Part shown: in pieces, positions 33,586-42,185 of the stretch
How the letters are laid out: each line of letters opens with the position of its first letter
Numbering within the stretch: the first letter of the stretch is position 1
Assembly (NCBI GenBank): GCA_001464035.1
Contig: LNEC01000010.1
Location: forward strand, 124,001 to 188,000
DNA length: 64,000 bases
From: Bradyrhizobiaceae bacterium Ga0074131
GTDB lineage: Bacteria; Pseudomonadota; Alphaproteobacteria; Rhizobiales; Xanthobacteraceae
Direction of reading: 5' to 3'
Position numbers and translations under genes: made by a program
The notes under the pieces: model-generated
Databases searched by the model: none
What the model was told of the DNA's origin: nothing
What the model saw: the letters and a program-made list of their open reading frames with translations, nothing else

Positions 33586-35067
33586 TCAAACCACGGCGTT
33601 TTGCGCGATAATCTCGCGATAGAACGATGCGCTCAGCTTTGGCGTGCGACGCTGGGTATTGAAGTCGACCCGGTAGAGCCCGAAGCGCTTTTCAAATCCG
33701 TCGGTCCATTCGAAATTGTCCATCAGGCTCCACAGGAAATAGCCCAGCACCGGCACGCCCTCGGACGTCGCGCGCTGCAGCTGAGTCAGATAGTTGCGCA
33801 GATACATGATCCGGTCCACGTCGTAGACGTTGCCGGCCGTGTCAGGCTGGTCTGCCGCCGACGTTCCGTTCTCGGTGATGTAGATCGACTTGACGTCCCA
33901 AAGCTTCGCGACATGACGCGGCCCCCAATACATCGCCTCGGGACCGATCTTGAGCCAGGCCGAGTCCATATGTGGAAACGAGTCGGGAAACGGCAGCGGC
34001 GCAAAGCCCTGGGCGTTATCGGCTGCAACGACGTAATGTTCGGGCATGTAAACGTTCAGGCCAACAAAATCGATCGGGGACGAAATGATGTCGAGATCCT
34101 CTGCAGTGAATTGCGGCGCATCCTTGCCGGCATCTGCCAGAAAGGCGTCGGTGTATTTGCCTTCCAGCATCACGGTCAGATAGCCGGCATTGAGTTCGCG
34201 TGTGGCGATTTCTGCAGCGCGAATATTCGCGGGCGTCTCGATGGCGGGGACGCAGGTGACGATGTTCTCTGCCGGTCCAACCCTGGTTCCGGCTCGACCC
34301 TGCGTCCGGATCGACCGCACTGCGAGACCGTGCCCCAGCGCGACGTTGTGACGAACCTGGTTCAGCTCTGCCCGGGATAATTTGAGGCCGGGGGCGTCCG
34401 AGCCGTGACCATGACCCAAATTTACGAACCTGGAGCATTCATTGATGGTGAAGAAGTGCTTCACCCGGTCGCTGAGGCGCTTCGCGACATGGCCCGCATA
34501 ATGCGCAAATGCCTCGGAGGTTTCGCGCGACAGCCAGCCGCCGTGACGATCCTGCAGCGCCAGAGGCAGATCCCAATGATACAGGGTTGCAAACGGCTCA
34601 ATGCCGCTCGCCAGCAGCTCGTCCAGAAGCCGATCGTAGAAATCGAGACCCTTCGGGTTTGGCGCCCCTGCGCCTGCCGGGAAAACACGCGGCCACGCGA
34701 TCGAAAAGCGATAGGCCTTGGCTCCCAGCGCTTTCATCAACTGAACGTCATCCTTGTACAGATGAAAATGGTCGTTCGCGACGTCCGCATTGCCGTTGTT
34801 CAGGATGTTCCCGATTTTGTGGGCGTGACGGTCCCAAATCGACGGACCTCGCTCGTCCTCGTTGACGGCCCCTTCGATCTGATAGGCCGATGTGGCCGTT
34901 CCCCACAGAAAGCCGCTCGGGAAGCCGGGACGGAGACTACGGTTCGGCAAGCTGTTCTCCTTGCTCGCGTTGGCCAAGCCGGACTCGGCCGACATGGCCG
35001 GCATTCCAAGCGCCGACCATGCTGCAATGCTGGCAAAATGGCGCCTGGAAAGTCCGTCGAATGACAT
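33586..35067 (-). CDS. Tat-exported family 1 beta-glucosidase
   Basis: A 493-residue GH1 enzyme. The N-terminus (GLSRRHFASIAAWSALG) is a twin-arginine signal, unusual for GH1, so the protein is probably periplasmic. GFLWGTATSAYQIEGA is the GH1 N-terminal signature. The acid/base Glu lies in TINECS, where most members read TxNEP. The nucleophile Glu lies in YITENGTS. YFLWSLMDNFEW closes the barrel. ATG 35067 gives the Tat signal near the start; a TTG at 35118 would add 17 residues. It is divergent from the second ndvC copy, whose product acts on beta-glucan, so it may trim glucan oligosaccharides (inference). Confidence 0.9.
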   Translation of the reverse strand: MSFDGLSRRHFASIAAWSALGMPAMSAESGLANASKENSLPNRSLRPGFPSGFLWGTATSAYQIEGAVNEDERGPSIWDRHAHKIGNILNNGNADVANDHFHLYKDDVQLMKALGAKAYRFSIAWPRVFPAGAGAPNPKGLDFYDRLLDELLASGIEPFATLYHWDLPLALQDRHGGWLSRETSEAFAHYAGHVAKRLSDRVKHFFTINECSRFVNLGHGHGSDAPGLKLSRAELNQVRHNVALGHGLAVRSIRTQGRAGTRVGPAENIVTCVPAIETPANIRAAEIATRELNAGYLTVMLEGKYTDAFLADAGKDAPQFTAEDLDIISSPIDFVGLNVYMPEHYVVAADNAQGFAPLPFPDSFPHMDSAWLKIGPEAMYWGPRHVAKLWDVKSIYITENGTSAADQPDTAGNVYDVDRIMYLRNYLTQLQRATSEGVPVLGYFLWSLMDNFEWTDGFEKRFGLYRVDFNTQRRTPKLSASFYREIIAQNAVV

Positions 35068-35167
35068 CGGTTCACTTGCACGGGGCTGAGACAAATCTGC
35101 AGTCGAAACAAAGCTCAACCGCTACCCCCATCGCTTGAGGCAGGTCAATACCGCAACCTGCGAAGCC

Positions 35168-35194
35168 GATTTGACTGCGCTGGCCGGTCAAATC
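35168..35194. promoter_or_regulatory. Inverted repeat between the GH1 gene and the second ndvC
   Basis: GATTTGAC (35168-35175), 11 bases, GTCAAATC (35187-35194): a perfect 8-bp inverted repeat in the divergent intergenic region, 25 bases before the ndvC-like start. It is a candidate operator shared by both genes or a leader hairpin. Confidence 0.5.
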
Positions 35195-35219
35195 GACACG
35201 TCCACGGAGGGCAGGAGCC

Positions 35220-36887
35220 ATTCCCTTTCGCACGCCGCTGGCGCTTCTCGTGATCTCCCTCGGCATGATTGCCGCGGTCTGGTGGTGGCTGGCCACGCCA
35301 GTCACCTTGACCGGCGCGCAGAGCGATCCCGCGGCAAAACTGGATTGCGTGGCTTATGCGCCGTTCCGGGGCGCGCAGACGCCGTGGACCCCGGGACTGA
35401 TCATCAGCCCGGAACAGATCGCCCAGGATCTCGCCGCGCTTGCCAAGATATCCCGCTGTGTCCGCACCTACTCGGTCGACAACGGATTGGACAAGGTGCC
35501 CGAGATCGCGGCCAAGGTCGGGCTGAAGCTGCTTCTCGGCGTCTGGATTGGACGCGACCGCCTTAAAAACGCGCTGCTGATCGACACCGCGATCTCGCTC
35601 GCCAGGGATTACCCAGAGGTGATTACGGCGATCGTCGTTGGCAACGAGGTGTTGTTGCGGGGAGAAATGACCGCGCTCGACCTTCGGGAAATCATCCGCT
35701 CGGTCAAGACGCGCGTGAATGTCCCGGTGACCTACGCCGACGTCTGGGAGTTCTGGCTGCGCCACCGGGAAGTCGCTCAAGAAGTCGATTTCGTTGCGGT
35801 ACACATGTTGCCCTATTGGGAAGACGCTCCGCCCCGCGCCGAAGACGCCGCTGATCATGTCGATGCCATCCGGAAGCGGATGGCCAGCGCCTTTCCCGGC
35901 AAGGAGATCCTGATCGCCGAGACCGGTTGGCCGAGCAGGGGGCGGATGCGCCACGGCGCGCTTCCATCGCGCATCAATCAGGCGCGATTCATTTCGGAGA
36001 TTCTCGATCGGGCGAAGCAGGAAGACTTTCGCGTCATTCCGTTCGAGGCCTATGACGAGCCATGGAAGCGCCAGTGGGAAGGAACCGTGGGCGGCTATTG
36101 GGGCCTGTTCGACGGCGAGCGCCGCACGATGAAATATCCGCCCGGCATGGCCATCGGCAACTTTCCGTTCTGGAAGCTGCAGCTGGGATGCGGGCTGGCT
36201 CTGAGCATTGCCGTATTCGGCGCAGCACTTCTGGCGTCGAGGCGGCGACCATCGCCGCGAACGACGTGCTGGGCTGCCGTGGCGGCATCCGCCACGGTCG
36301 GCGGGGTTCTGCTCGGAGTAGGTATAGATGACCTGCTTTACCAGAGTTACGGGTTCGGGGGCTGGCTGCGCCGGGGCCTGCTGCTGGCCGTGGGAATAGC
36401 GGCGCCGCTGCTGTGCTCGCATGCGGTGATGACGGGATGTACGCTGCCGACTTTTCTTGAACTGATAGGGCCGCGCGAGACCAGAAGCCGTTCGTTCGCA
36501 ACCATGGTTCTCGGACTGACATTGATGGCAGCCACTCTGATTGCGGTGGAGACTGCGCTGAGCCTGGTGTTCGATCCGCGCTGGCGAGACTTCCCGTTTG
36601 CCGGCCTGACCATGGCCGTGGTGCCGTTCTGGACGCTGACGCTGATCAATCGTCCGAAATCGGGCGCGCGCCCGCTCGCCGAGTCCGTATTCGCCGGCCT
36701 GTTCGCCGTTGCAGCGCTGTACATCGCCATCAATGAAGGTCACCACAACTGGCAAGCCATGTGGACCGCTGCGGCATATCTTCTGCTCGGCACCACGCTA
36801 TGGCAGGGAAGTCCCGTCGCCGTTGAGGAAGTGGCCCCGGCTGCATCGGCGGATTTGCGCCTAGCGGCCAATCCGTCCGACGCCTAG
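35220..36887 (+). CDS. Second NdvC-like GH17 membrane glucan enzyme
   Basis: A 555-residue paralogue of ndvC (21956), with the same order: anchor (IPFRTPLALLVISLGMIAAVW), GH17 domain with TAIVVGNEVLLRG and LIAETGWPSRG (both catalytic Glu kept), and about eight C-terminal helices. Conserved shared segments include YADVWEFWLRHREV and LPSRINQA. The start codon is unusual: the position homologous to the ndvC start is lost, and the first plausible codon after GGAGG (nine bases) is ATT at 35220. GTG at 35250 would cut into the anchor and has no SD. It may modify beta-glucan branching or act on other laminarin-like glucans. Confidence 0.85.
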   Translation: MPFRTPLALLVISLGMIAAVWWWLATPVTLTGAQSDPAAKLDCVAYAPFRGAQTPWTPGLIISPEQIAQDLAALAKISRCVRTYSVDNGLDKVPEIAAKVGLKLLLGVWIGRDRLKNALLIDTAISLARDYPEVITAIVVGNEVLLRGEMTALDLREIIRSVKTRVNVPVTYADVWEFWLRHREVAQEVDFVAVHMLPYWEDAPPRAEDAADHVDAIRKRMASAFPGKEILIAETGWPSRGRMRHGALPSRINQARFISEILDRAKQEDFRVIPFEAYDEPWKRQWEGTVGGYWGLFDGERRTMKYPPGMAIGNFPFWKLQLGCGLALSIAVFGAALLASRRRPSPRTTCWAAVAASATVGGVLLGVGIDDLLYQSYGFGGWLRRGLLLAVGIAAPLLCSHAVMTGCTLPTFLELIGPRETRSRSFATMVLGLTLMAATLIAVETALSLVFDPRWRDFPFAGLTMAVVPFWTLTLINRPKSGARPLAESVFAGLFAVAALYIAINEGHHNWQAMWTAAAYLLLGTTLWQGSPVAVEEVAPAASADLRLAANPSDA

Positions 36888-37014
36888 ACGGGATTCACGG
36901 TGCAACACAGCCTCGTGCCAGGATGAGCGAAGCGAAATCCGGCATGCCTGTATCAGCGATAATTCACGGTATACTGGGGCTGACATTCATCGATACCGTC
37001 GCTATATCAACCCC

Positions 37015-37035
37015 GCCCGGCACGTCCGGGCTTTT
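37015..37035 (+). terminator. Intrinsic terminator just before sdhE
   Basis: GCCCGG (37015-37020), CACGT loop, CCGGGC (37026-37031), TTTT. It ends 22 bases before the sdhE ATG, so it should end transcription from the ndvC copy. It must be passed by, or lie upstream of, any sdhE promoter. Confidence 0.65.
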
Positions 37036-37057
37036 GGCGTTCGGATGGGAATCTTCA

Positions 37058-37348
37058 ATGACGGGATCGACACGATCGAGCGACGGCCTGGACGACCGCC
37101 GCAAGCGGCTGTTGTTTCGCTGCTGGCATCGCGGCACCCGGGAGATGGATCTCATCCTCGGCCGGTTTGCCGATGCCGAGATCGCCGCCCTGGGCGACGA
37201 TGAATTGGCCCAACTCGAACATCTGATCGAGTTGCCCGATCCGGATCTGTACGCGGCGCTGACCGGCGACAAGCCGCTTTCGCTGGAATATGCCAGCGCG
37301 CTGTTCGACCGTGTCAAGTCGCGTCGCGCAGCGGACCATGACGCATGA
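37058..37348 (+). CDS. sdhE: Succinate dehydrogenase assembly factor 2
   Basis: SdhE (DUF339) helps attach FAD covalently to succinate dehydrogenase. The 96 residues hold the signature RKRLLFRCWHRGTREMDLILGRF with its RGxxE motif, then DELAQLEHLIELPDPDLYAALTG. The ATG at 37058 follows GGGA; an in-frame ATG at 36923 would read across the terminator at 37015 and is rejected. Its stop overlaps the mfd start (ATGA), so the two are translationally coupled. Confidence 0.94.
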   Translation: MTGSTRSSDGLDDRRKRLLFRCWHRGTREMDLILGRFADAEIAALGDDELAQLEHLIELPDPDLYAALTGDKPLSLEYASALFDRVKSRRAADHDA

Positions 37349-40300
37349 AATCGCCGACACGATCGCCCGCCGAATTGCTGGCGCCCGGCCGGGCGCTGAC
37401 CTTTGCCAATGTTACCGAAGGCGCCGAAGGTCTTGTGGTCTCCGACCTCGCGCGCGCGGTGGCGGCGCGGCCGAAGCCGCCGGCGGTCAGCCTTGCGGTA
37501 ATCTGCCGCGACGGTCCGCGCATGCAGCAACTGGCCCGCGCGCTGGAATTCTTCGCGCCCGATCTGCCGGTCATGCAGTTCCCGGCCTGGGACTGCCAGC
37601 CCTATGACCGGGTGTCGCCGCATGGCGGCATTTTGGCGCAACGGTTGACAACGCTGGCAAGATTGTCGCGGCTGGCCGGCAGCGACAAGCCGCTGATCGT
37701 GCTGACCACGGTCAACGCCATGGTGCAGCGGGTGCCCGCGCGCGAAACTGTCGCAGCCCAGGCGCTGTCGGTGGCGCCAGGACATGTCGTGCCGATGGCC
37801 TCGATCATGTCTTGGCTGGAGCACAACGGCTACAACCGCTCGTCCACGGTGCGCGAGCCCGGCGAATACGCCGTGCGCGGCGGCATTCTCGACCTGTTTC
37901 CGGCCGGGCTCGACCAGCCCGTGCGGTTCGATTTCTTCGGCGACAGCCTGGAATCGATCCGGAGTTTCGACGCGGAGACCCAGCGCACGCTGCTGCCGAT
38001 GCGCTCGCTCGACCTGGTGCCGATCTCGGAATTTCAACTGGTCACTGAAACCATCCGCCGCTTCCGCATGGGTTACGTCGCAGCCTTCGGCGCGCCGGGT
38101 CGCGACGATCTGTTGTACGAAGCCGTCAGCGAAGGCCGCCGCCATCCGGGCATGGAGCACTGGCTGCCGCTGTTCCAGGACCGGATGGACACGCTGTTCG
38201 ATTATCTCGACGGCGCGCCGGTCGCGATCGAGCCGCAGAGCGAGGATGCCGCGCACGAGCGCTTCAAGCAGATCGCGGACTACTATGAGGCGCGGCGGGA
38301 GGCGCTGGAACATCCCGGTGGCGGCGCGATCTACAAACCGTTGCCGCCTGACCGTCTGTATCTGAGCGAAGATGAGTGGGCCAAACGGCTGAATCAAACG
38401 GCGCTGGCGCGACTGAGCCCGTTCGCGGTGCCCGACGGCAGCGCCGACACGGTCGATGCCGGCGCCCGGCAGGGCCGCAATTTTGCACCGGAGCGTTCCG
38501 ATACCTCCGTCAACGTGTTCGAGGCCGTGGTCGCGCACGTCCAGGCGCTACACGCCCAGCGCAAGAAGGTGGTGATCGCGCTGTGGAGCGAAGGCTCGCG
38601 CGATCGCATGGGCAGCATGCTGAAAGACCACAAGCTCGGCCACCTCACCAGCGTCAACAGCTGGCGCACGGTGCAGGCGACGCCGCGCAACGAGGCCATG
38701 CTGGCGGTGGTCGGCATGGAATCCGGTTTCGAGACCGAGCATGTCGCCGTCATCAGCGAGCAGGATATCCTCGGCGACCGGCTGGTGCGGCCGCGCAAGG
38801 CCAGCCGCAAGCTCGATAATTTCATCTCGGAAGTCACCAGCCTCAGTGCGGGCGATCTGGTGGTGCATGTCGAGCACGGCATCGGCCGCTTTATCGGGTT
38901 GCAGACGCTCGAGGTCGGCGGCGCGCCGCATGACTGTCTCGAGCTGCACTACGCCGCCGACACTAAACTGTTTCTTCCCGTCGAGAATATCGAACTGCTG
39001 TCGCGCTACGGTTCCGATCACGCCAGTGTCGAACTGGACCGGCTCGGCGGCAGCGGCTGGCAGGCACGCAAGGCCAAGCTCAAGAACCGCATTCGCGAAA
39101 TCGCCGGCGAACTGATCAAGATCGCCGCCGCGCGGCACCTGCATGAAGCGCCGAAAATGTCGGTGCAGCCGCATCTCTACGACGAGTTCTGCGCGCGCTT
39201 CCCCTACGAGGAAACCGAAGACCAGCTCGGCGCCATCAACGCCACGCTAAAGGACCTCGAAAGCGGGCGTCCGATGGACCGGCTGATCTGCGGCGACGTC
39301 GGCTTCGGCAAGACCGAGGTAGCGTTGCGGGCGGCTTTCGCCGTCGCGCTCGACGGCAAGCAGGTCGCCGTCGTGGTGCCGACCACGCTGCTGGCGCGGC
39401 AGCACACCAGGACGTTCACCGAGCGTTTCCGTGGCTTTCCCGTCAACGTCGCGCAGGCCTCGCGTCTGATCGCCGCGAAGGAGCTGACGCAAATCAAGGC
39501 CGGGCTGACCGACGGCAGCGTCGACATCGTGATCGGCACCCATGCGCTGCTCGGCAAGGCGATCAAGTTCAGGGATCTCGGCCTCTTGATCGTCGACGAA
39601 GAGCAGCATTTCGGCGTCAGCCACAAGGAGCGGCTGAAGCAGCTGCGGGCCCAGGTGCATGTGCTGACGCTGAGTGCCACGCCGATCCCGCGCACGCTGC
39701 AGCTGGCGCTCACGGGGGTGCGGGACCTGTCGATCATTGCCTCGCCGCCGGTCGACCGGCTGGCGGTCCGAACCTTCGTGGCGCCGCACGATCCCTTGAT
39801 GATCCGCGAGGCGCTGCTGCGCGAGCGCTATCGCGGCGGACAGGCGTTTTATGTGGTGCCGCGGATCGAGGACCTCGCGGGAGTGAAGGATTTCCTCGAC
39901 AAGAATGTGCCGGAGATGAAGGTCGCGGTCGCGCATGGCCAGATGCCGCCGACCGTGATCGAGGACATCATGTCGGCTTTCTATGACGGGAAATACGATA
40001 TCCTGCTGTCGACCACCATTATCGAGTCCGGCCTCGATATCCCGACCGCCAACACCCTGATCGTGCACCGCGCCGACATGTTCGGCCTGGCGCAGCTCTA
40101 CCAGCTGCGCGGCCGGGTGGGGCGCTCCAAGCTGCGCGCCTATTCGCTGTTCACGCTGCCGGCGCAGGCGAAGATCACGGCGCAGGCCGAGCGGCGCCTG
40201 AAGGTGCTGCAATCGCTGGAGACGCTCGGCGCCGGATTCCAGCTGGCGTCGCACGACCTGGACATTCGCGGCGCCGGCAATCTGCTCGGCGAGGAACAGT

Positions 40301-40863
40301 CCGGCCATATCAAGGAAGTCGGCTTCGAGCTGTACCAGTCGATGCTGGAGGAGGCGATCCTCAACCTCAAGGCCGGCGTGGTAGAGCCCGCGGCGGACCG
40401 CTGGTCGCCGCAGATCACCGTCGGCATGCCCGTGCTGATTCCCGAGGAATATGTCAACGACCTCGCCGTGCGGCTGTCGCTGTACCGGCGGCTGGCCGAT
40501 CTCGACACCGACGACGAGATCGACAATTTTGCCGCCGAGTTGCGCGACCGTTTCGGGGTGCTGCCGGACGAGGTGCGCTATCTCTTCAAGATCGCCGCGA
40601 TCAAGGGCTATTGCCGAAGGGCCAATGTGGAGAAGGTCGATGCCGGGCCGAAGGGCGCGGTCATCACCTTCCGCGACAACAAGTTCGCGCAGCCGGATCG
40701 CCTGGTCTACTTCATCCGCCAGCACGGCAACGCCGCGAAGGTGCGCCCGGACATGAAGGTGGTGTTCCTGCAGGATTGGGAGACGCCGGAGGAGCGCCTG
40801 TACGGCACCACCGAGATCCTGCGCCAGCTCGCCAACCTCGCGGAGAACAAGAAGGCGGCGTGA
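37345..40863 (+). CDS. mfd: Transcription-repair coupling factor
   Basis: Mfd removes RNA polymerase stalled at lesions and recruits UvrA. The 1172 residues include the UvrB-homology region (FPAWDCQPYDRVSPHGGILAQ) and the RNAP-interacting CarD-like domain (LSAGDLVVHVEHGIGRFIG). The SF2 translocase motifs are GDVGFGKTEVALRAAFAVA, LIVDEEQHFGVSHKE, LSATPIPRTL and LRGRVGRSKLRAYSLF. The C-terminal D7 region follows. It overlaps sdhE by four bases and ends two bases before the convergent gene at 40866. Confidence 0.97.
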   Translation: MKSPTRSPAELLAPGRALTFANVTEGAEGLVVSDLARAVAARPKPPAVSLAVICRDGPRMQQLARALEFFAPDLPVMQFPAWDCQPYDRVSPHGGILAQRLTTLARLSRLAGSDKPLIVLTTVNAMVQRVPARETVAAQALSVAPGHVVPMASIMSWLEHNGYNRSSTVREPGEYAVRGGILDLFPAGLDQPVRFDFFGDSLESIRSFDAETQRTLLPMRSLDLVPISEFQLVTETIRRFRMGYVAAFGAPGRDDLLYEAVSEGRRHPGMEHWLPLFQDRMDTLFDYLDGAPVAIEPQSEDAAHERFKQIADYYEARREALEHPGGGAIYKPLPPDRLYLSEDEWAKRLNQTALARLSPFAVPDGSADTVDAGARQGRNFAPERSDTSVNVFEAVVAHVQALHAQRKKVVIALWSEGSRDRMGSMLKDHKLGHLTSVNSWRTVQATPRNEAMLAVVGMESGFETEHVAVISEQDILGDRLVRPRKASRKLDNFISEVTSLSAGDLVVHVEHGIGRFIGLQTLEVGGAPHDCLELHYAADTKLFLPVENIELLSRYGSDHASVELDRLGGSGWQARKAKLKNRIREIAGELIKIAAARHLHEAPKMSVQPHLYDEFCARFPYEETEDQLGAINATLKDLESGRPMDRLICGDVGFGKTEVALRAAFAVALDGKQVAVVVPTTLLARQHTRTFTERFRGFPVNVAQASRLIAAKELTQIKAGLTDGSVDIVIGTHALLGKAIKFRDLGLLIVDEEQHFGVSHKERLKQLRAQVHVLTLSATPIPRTLQLALTGVRDLSIIASPPVDRLAVRTFVAPHDPLMIREALLRERYRGGQAFYVVPRIEDLAGVKDFLDKNVPEMKVAVAHGQMPPTVIEDIMSAFYDGKYDILLSTTIIESGLDIPTANTLIVHRADMFGLAQLYQLRGRVGRSKLRAYSLFTLPAQAKITAQAERRLKVLQSLETLGAGFQLASHDLDIRGAGNLLGEEQSGHIKEVGFELYQSMLEEAILNLKAGVVEPAADRWSPQITVGMPVLIPEEYVNDLAVRLSLYRRLADLDTDDEIDNFAAELRDRFGVLPDEVRYLFKIAAIKGYCRRANVEKVDAGPKGAVITFRDNKFAQPDRLVYFIRQHGNAAKVRPDMKVVFLQDWETPEERLYGTTEILRQLANLAENKKAA

Positions 40864-40865
40864 CG

Positions 40866-42098
40866 TCAGGACGCGGCGCGGCGCGCTTCGTCGGTGAGCC
40901 GGGCCAGCAGCGTCTTCGCTGAATCGTTCGGCAGCATGGTCGCCACCGTCACTGATGGCTCGCAGCGGGTGTCGCGCTTGCCGTGGCTGGTATGGCGCAT
41001 CACGCTGGAGAGCCGCCGTGCGATCAGGTGGCCATTACGCAGATCGGTGTCGGCGAACGCCACGGTGACCGATCCGTCGTCCTGCGCCGCGCCGAAATCC
41101 ATTTGCCGCATCAGCCGGCTGATAATCCGGGCGCCGTCGAGCTGGGCCCGGGGGTGGGCGGGATCGAAGGCGAAGCGCGCCACCGTCAATCCGCCGCCGC
41201 GCGACAGCGTTTGATAGACCGCCGTGGCAAAGTCGCGATTGAAGGCCGCCGGCGTCAGGAGACCGGTCCTGACATCGAGCAGGCCCTCGGCGTCGATCGA
41301 TCTGAGAGTTCGGGTCAGATGGACCTCGAAGGCATGCTGGCGGATCAGCGGCAGCGCATTGGCGGCGATGTGTGCCGGCTCGCCGGAGATGATTTCGAGG
41401 TTCGGCAGATCGTAGGCCGGCGCCAGCGCATCCGACGTCATCACGACCGGCAGGTTGCGGAAGCGCGCGTCCTCGGCCAGCACCGTCAGGAAGGCATCCA
41501 CCACGCGTGGACTGAAACCTTCGCCGAGCACGATGCCGTCGATGTCGCGGGTGTTCAGATGCTTCGCCGCCGCCTCGATCGAGAGCGCACCGACCACCCC
41601 GAGTCGCTCGCCGAGCGCGACCGAAAGCGCAGGATAGGCGGCGCCGCGGCCGATCAGCAGCACGGTGGCATCGCGGGCAGGATCGAAGTCGGGCGGTGCG
41701 GTTCGCGCCAGTTGCTCGCCGTCCAGGCGGCGCATGACCGTGATGTCCAGCGTCCGAACCCGCAGGCTTGCGCGCAGCCGCGCTGCCAGGCGATCGAAGC
41801 TGCCGCTGGTTTGGGAAAACGGAATGGCGTTGTCGGGCAGTGATGTGGTGGGGTCGACCGTGATCAGCGGCAGATACGGCCGCTGCGCCGCGATCTGTCT
41901 GGCGAGGGCTGCAAGAGCGGGTTCGGCCGCCGCTTCCATCGCGACCAGAACGGCGGCCGGCTGCAGTTGCGCGACGGCGCGCGGTGCATCCGCCCAGCTG
42001 GCGTCGATCATCGGGAACAGCTTCGCGTCGTCGAGCGTGCTGGCGAATGACGGCCGCCCGGCGGTCGATACGACGATGAGCGGGCCTTGCTGGGACAT
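40866..42098 (-). CDS. Degenerate GGDEF-like protein with receiver-like N-terminus
   Basis: The 410-residue protein has a receiver-like beta/alpha N-terminal region (PLIVVSTAGRPSFASTLDD, LITVDPTTSLPDN, TVLLIGRGAAYPALSVALGE). The C-terminal segment aligns with a GGDEF domain: LLDVRTGLLTPAAFNRDFATA matches the DxLTGLxNRRxF start. The catalytic GGDEF loop, however, reads AQDDGSVTVAFADTDL. Synthesis of c-di-GMP is therefore unlikely; it may bind nucleotide or act as a scaffold. No membrane segment is seen. It lies 87 bases downstream of the AMP-binding-like gene on the same strand. Confidence 0.75.
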   Translation of the reverse strand: MSQQGPLIVVSTAGRPSFASTLDDAKLFPMIDASWADAPRAVAQLQPAAVLVAMEAAAEPALAALARQIAAQRPYLPLITVDPTTSLPDNAIPFSQTSGSFDRLAARLRASLRVRTLDITVMRRLDGEQLARTAPPDFDPARDATVLLIGRGAAYPALSVALGERLGVVGALSIEAAAKHLNTRDIDGIVLGEGFSPRVVDAFLTVLAEDARFRNLPVVMTSDALAPAYDLPNLEIISGEPAHIAANALPLIRQHAFEVHLTRTLRSIDAEGLLDVRTGLLTPAAFNRDFATAVYQTLSRGGGLTVARFAFDPAHPRAQLDGARIISRLMRQMDFGAAQDDGSVTVAFADTDLRNGHLIARRLSSVMRHTSHGKRDTRCEPSVTVATMLPNDSAKTLLARLTDEARRAAS

Positions 42099-42185
42099 CG
42101 GACACTCAGATCACGCGTTGGATGGTACGCGCGAACCGTAGTTCCCCGGCCTTAATGTCTCGTCAACGGGGCCATTGGATCTGAC

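Noticed and set aside
36923..37057. N-terminal extension of SdhE starting at 36923
   Set aside because: It would translate through an intrinsic terminator and adds a segment with no resemblance to SdhE; the ATG at 37058 has an SD-like GGGA and the family's normal start.
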